Source: Actinacidiphila yanglinensis (GTDB taxonomy: Bacteria > Actinomycetota > Actinomycetes > Streptomycetales > Streptomycetaceae). From it: a stretch of 64,000 nucleotides of DNA. The stretch's first letter is position 1. Every line of letters begins with the position of its first letter. The position numbers and the translations under genes were made by a program. Below the pieces are notes generated by a model, which did no database searches, was not told the origin of the DNA, and worked only from the letters and a program-made list of their open reading frames with translations. Below, piece after piece: positions 63,060 to 64,000 of the stretch. The stretch spans positions 124,001-188,000 of the forward strand of contig NZ_FNVU01000004.1 of NCBI RefSeq assembly GCF_900107965.1, read 5' to 3'.

Positions 63060-64000
63060 TCAGGACATCTGCCGCTGGACGAGGCGGTAGAACATGCCGT
63101 CCTTGTCCTGCAGCAGTTCGTCCGGGCTGCCGGACTGCACGAGCCGGCCGGCGTCCAGCACCAGCACCCGGTCGGCCCGCATCACCGTCGACAGCCGGTG
63201 GGCGATCACGATGCGGCTCGCGTTCAGCCGCCGCATGCTCTGGGTGACGATCTCCTGCGTGCGGTTGTCCAGCGCGCTGGTGGCCTCGTCGAAGAAGAGG
63301 ATGCGGGGCCGGCCGATCAACGCACGGGCGATCATGAGCCGCTGCCGCTGGCCGGCCGACAGCGTCGTCGCCCCTTCGGACAGGACGGTGTGCATGCCCA
63401 TCGGCATCCGTCCGAGATCCTCGTCGAGGCCGGCCATCTCGGCGGCCTCCCATGCCTCGTCGAGCGAGTAGTTGCCCATGCCGCAGATGTTGGACAGGAT
63501 GCTGCCGGCGAACAGCTGCCCGTTCTGCAGCACGACGCCGCACTGCCGGCGGACGGCCGTCACGTCGAGCGACGACAGGTCCATGCCGTCGTAGAGGACA
63601 GCTCCGGTGGTGGGCTCGTCGAAACCGATCAGCAGCCGCAGCAGCGTCGACTTCCCGCACCCCGTCGGCCCGACGATGGCGACGAACTCACCGGGCCTGG
63701 CCTGGAAGCTGACATCGTGCAGCACCGGCGGCTGGTCGTCGTGGTAGCGGAAACTGACGTTGCTGACCTCGATCTCGCCGTAGAGGTCGCCGGGCGACTC
63801 CTTGGCGGACGACACCTCCGGCACCTCGGAGATCACCGGCTGCAGGCCGTCGAAGAGCGGTCCCACGGCCGACGCCATGGTGACGCTCCCGGTGATCTGG
63901 ATGCAGGCCGCCAGCATCATGCCGTAGGCGCTGTTGAAGGTCAGGAACGCGCTGGTGGACAGCTGGTGACTGGCCGGACCGCCGACGAGCGCGAACAGCA
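63060..64000 (-). CDS. ABC exporter, NHLM-type permease/ATPase (3' part; start lies beyond the window)
   Basis: 313 codons are visible; the frame is open to the right edge (LFALVGGPASHQLSTSAFL leads into the last membrane helix). The ATPase domain is complete: IEVSNVSFRYHDDQPPVLHD, Walker A VGPTGCGKSTLLRLLIG, Q-loop VVLQNGQLFAGSILSN, signature LSAGQRQRLMIARAL, Walker B ILFFDEATSALDNRTQEIV and H-loop IAHRLSTVMRADR. The closely spaced EAAEMAGLDEDLGRMPMGMHT is typical of NHLP/NHLM bacteriocin exporters. Such proteins export ribosomal peptides or related metabolites. Any peptidase or cNMP-binding-like N-terminal domain is outside the window. Confidence 0.92.
   Translation of the reverse strand, partial: LFALVGGPASHQLSTSAFLTFNSAYGMMLAACIQITGSVTMASAVGPLFDGLQPVISEVPEVSSAKESPGDLYGEIEVSNVSFRYHDDQPPVLHDVSFQARPGEFVAIVGPTGCGKSTLLRLLIGFDEPTTGAVLYDGMDLSSLDVTAVRRQCGVVLQNGQLFAGSILSNICGMGNYSLDEAWEAAEMAGLDEDLGRMPMGMHTVLSEGATTLSAGQRQRLMIARALIGRPRILFFDEATSALDNRTQEIVTQSMRRLNASRIVIAHRLSTVMRADRVLVLDAGRLVQSGSPDELLQDKDGMFYRLVQRQMS

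Noticed and set aside
1-64000. CRISPR array
   Set aside because: No regularly spaced 21-40 base repeats were seen; the tandem repeats present are contiguous and only two to four units long.

Overview
The window is a very high-GC actinobacterial chromosome segment, most like a Streptomycetaceae genome (Streptomyces or a close relative). The evidence is the codon usage, frequent GTG starts, Tat substrates and Cys-anchored lipoproteins. Families typical of streptomycetes are also present: an NsdA-like TPR regulator, a SigE-family ECF sigma operon, a DUF574 methyltransferase, an NHLM-type ABC exporter and a c-di-AMP riboswitch ahead of a cell-wall peptidase.

Layout. 0-8 kb: an incomplete TetR gene, a zinc alcohol dehydrogenase, a TetR remnant and a prephenate dehydratase. 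These are followed by a minus-strand operon of three genes (secreted protein, SigE-family sigma factor, membrane-anchored paralogue of the secreted protein), a PP2C phosphatase and a Rieske oxygenase. 8-18.7 kb: an RpiR regulator with a Tat-exported glycosidase-like protein, a large membrane pseudokinase, a methyltransferase, a BrkB-like membrane protein, two lipoproteins, and an ArsR-MBL operon behind a striking 44-bp nested dyad. 18.8-29.7 kb: a fused assimilatory nitrate reductase/diflavin reductase, then glcD-glcE-glcF-lactate permease. 30-41 kb: a Tat amidase, the riboswitch-M23 peptidase unit, a regulator-MBL operon, MarR, PrsW, TrmB and the NsdA-like regulator. 41.7-49.7 kb: an asparagine-synthetase-like protein, DNA polymerase III delta-prime, a two-gene decay scar, an esterase-like protein, an exported TAP-type hydrolase and tRNA-Thr(CGT) with a strong terminator.

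49.7-57.8 kb looks like an accessory region. Next to the tRNA come a large patatin/DUF3376 protein with more relaxed codon use, a dead tyrosine integrase, gene fragments, a heptanucleotide repeat, an EspI-like P-loop ATPase and a transposase remnant. No right attachment site was found. From 57.8 kb to the end a LAL-type regulator lacking its P-loop faces a methyltransferase-P450-NHLM exporter operon, which looks like the edge of a specialised-metabolite cluster, possibly a peptide one.

How genes work together. The sigma module is probably self-contained signalling. The nested dyad probably autoregulates arsR-MBL. RpiR may control itself and the glycosidase through a motif shared by both promoters. 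GlcDEF and the permease form a lactate/glycolate uptake-and-oxidation unit. MT-P450-ABC are translationally or closely linked. Several loci are clearly decaying: the TetR remnant, the HxlR/oxidoreductase pair, an ECF sigma tail, the integrase and the transposase.
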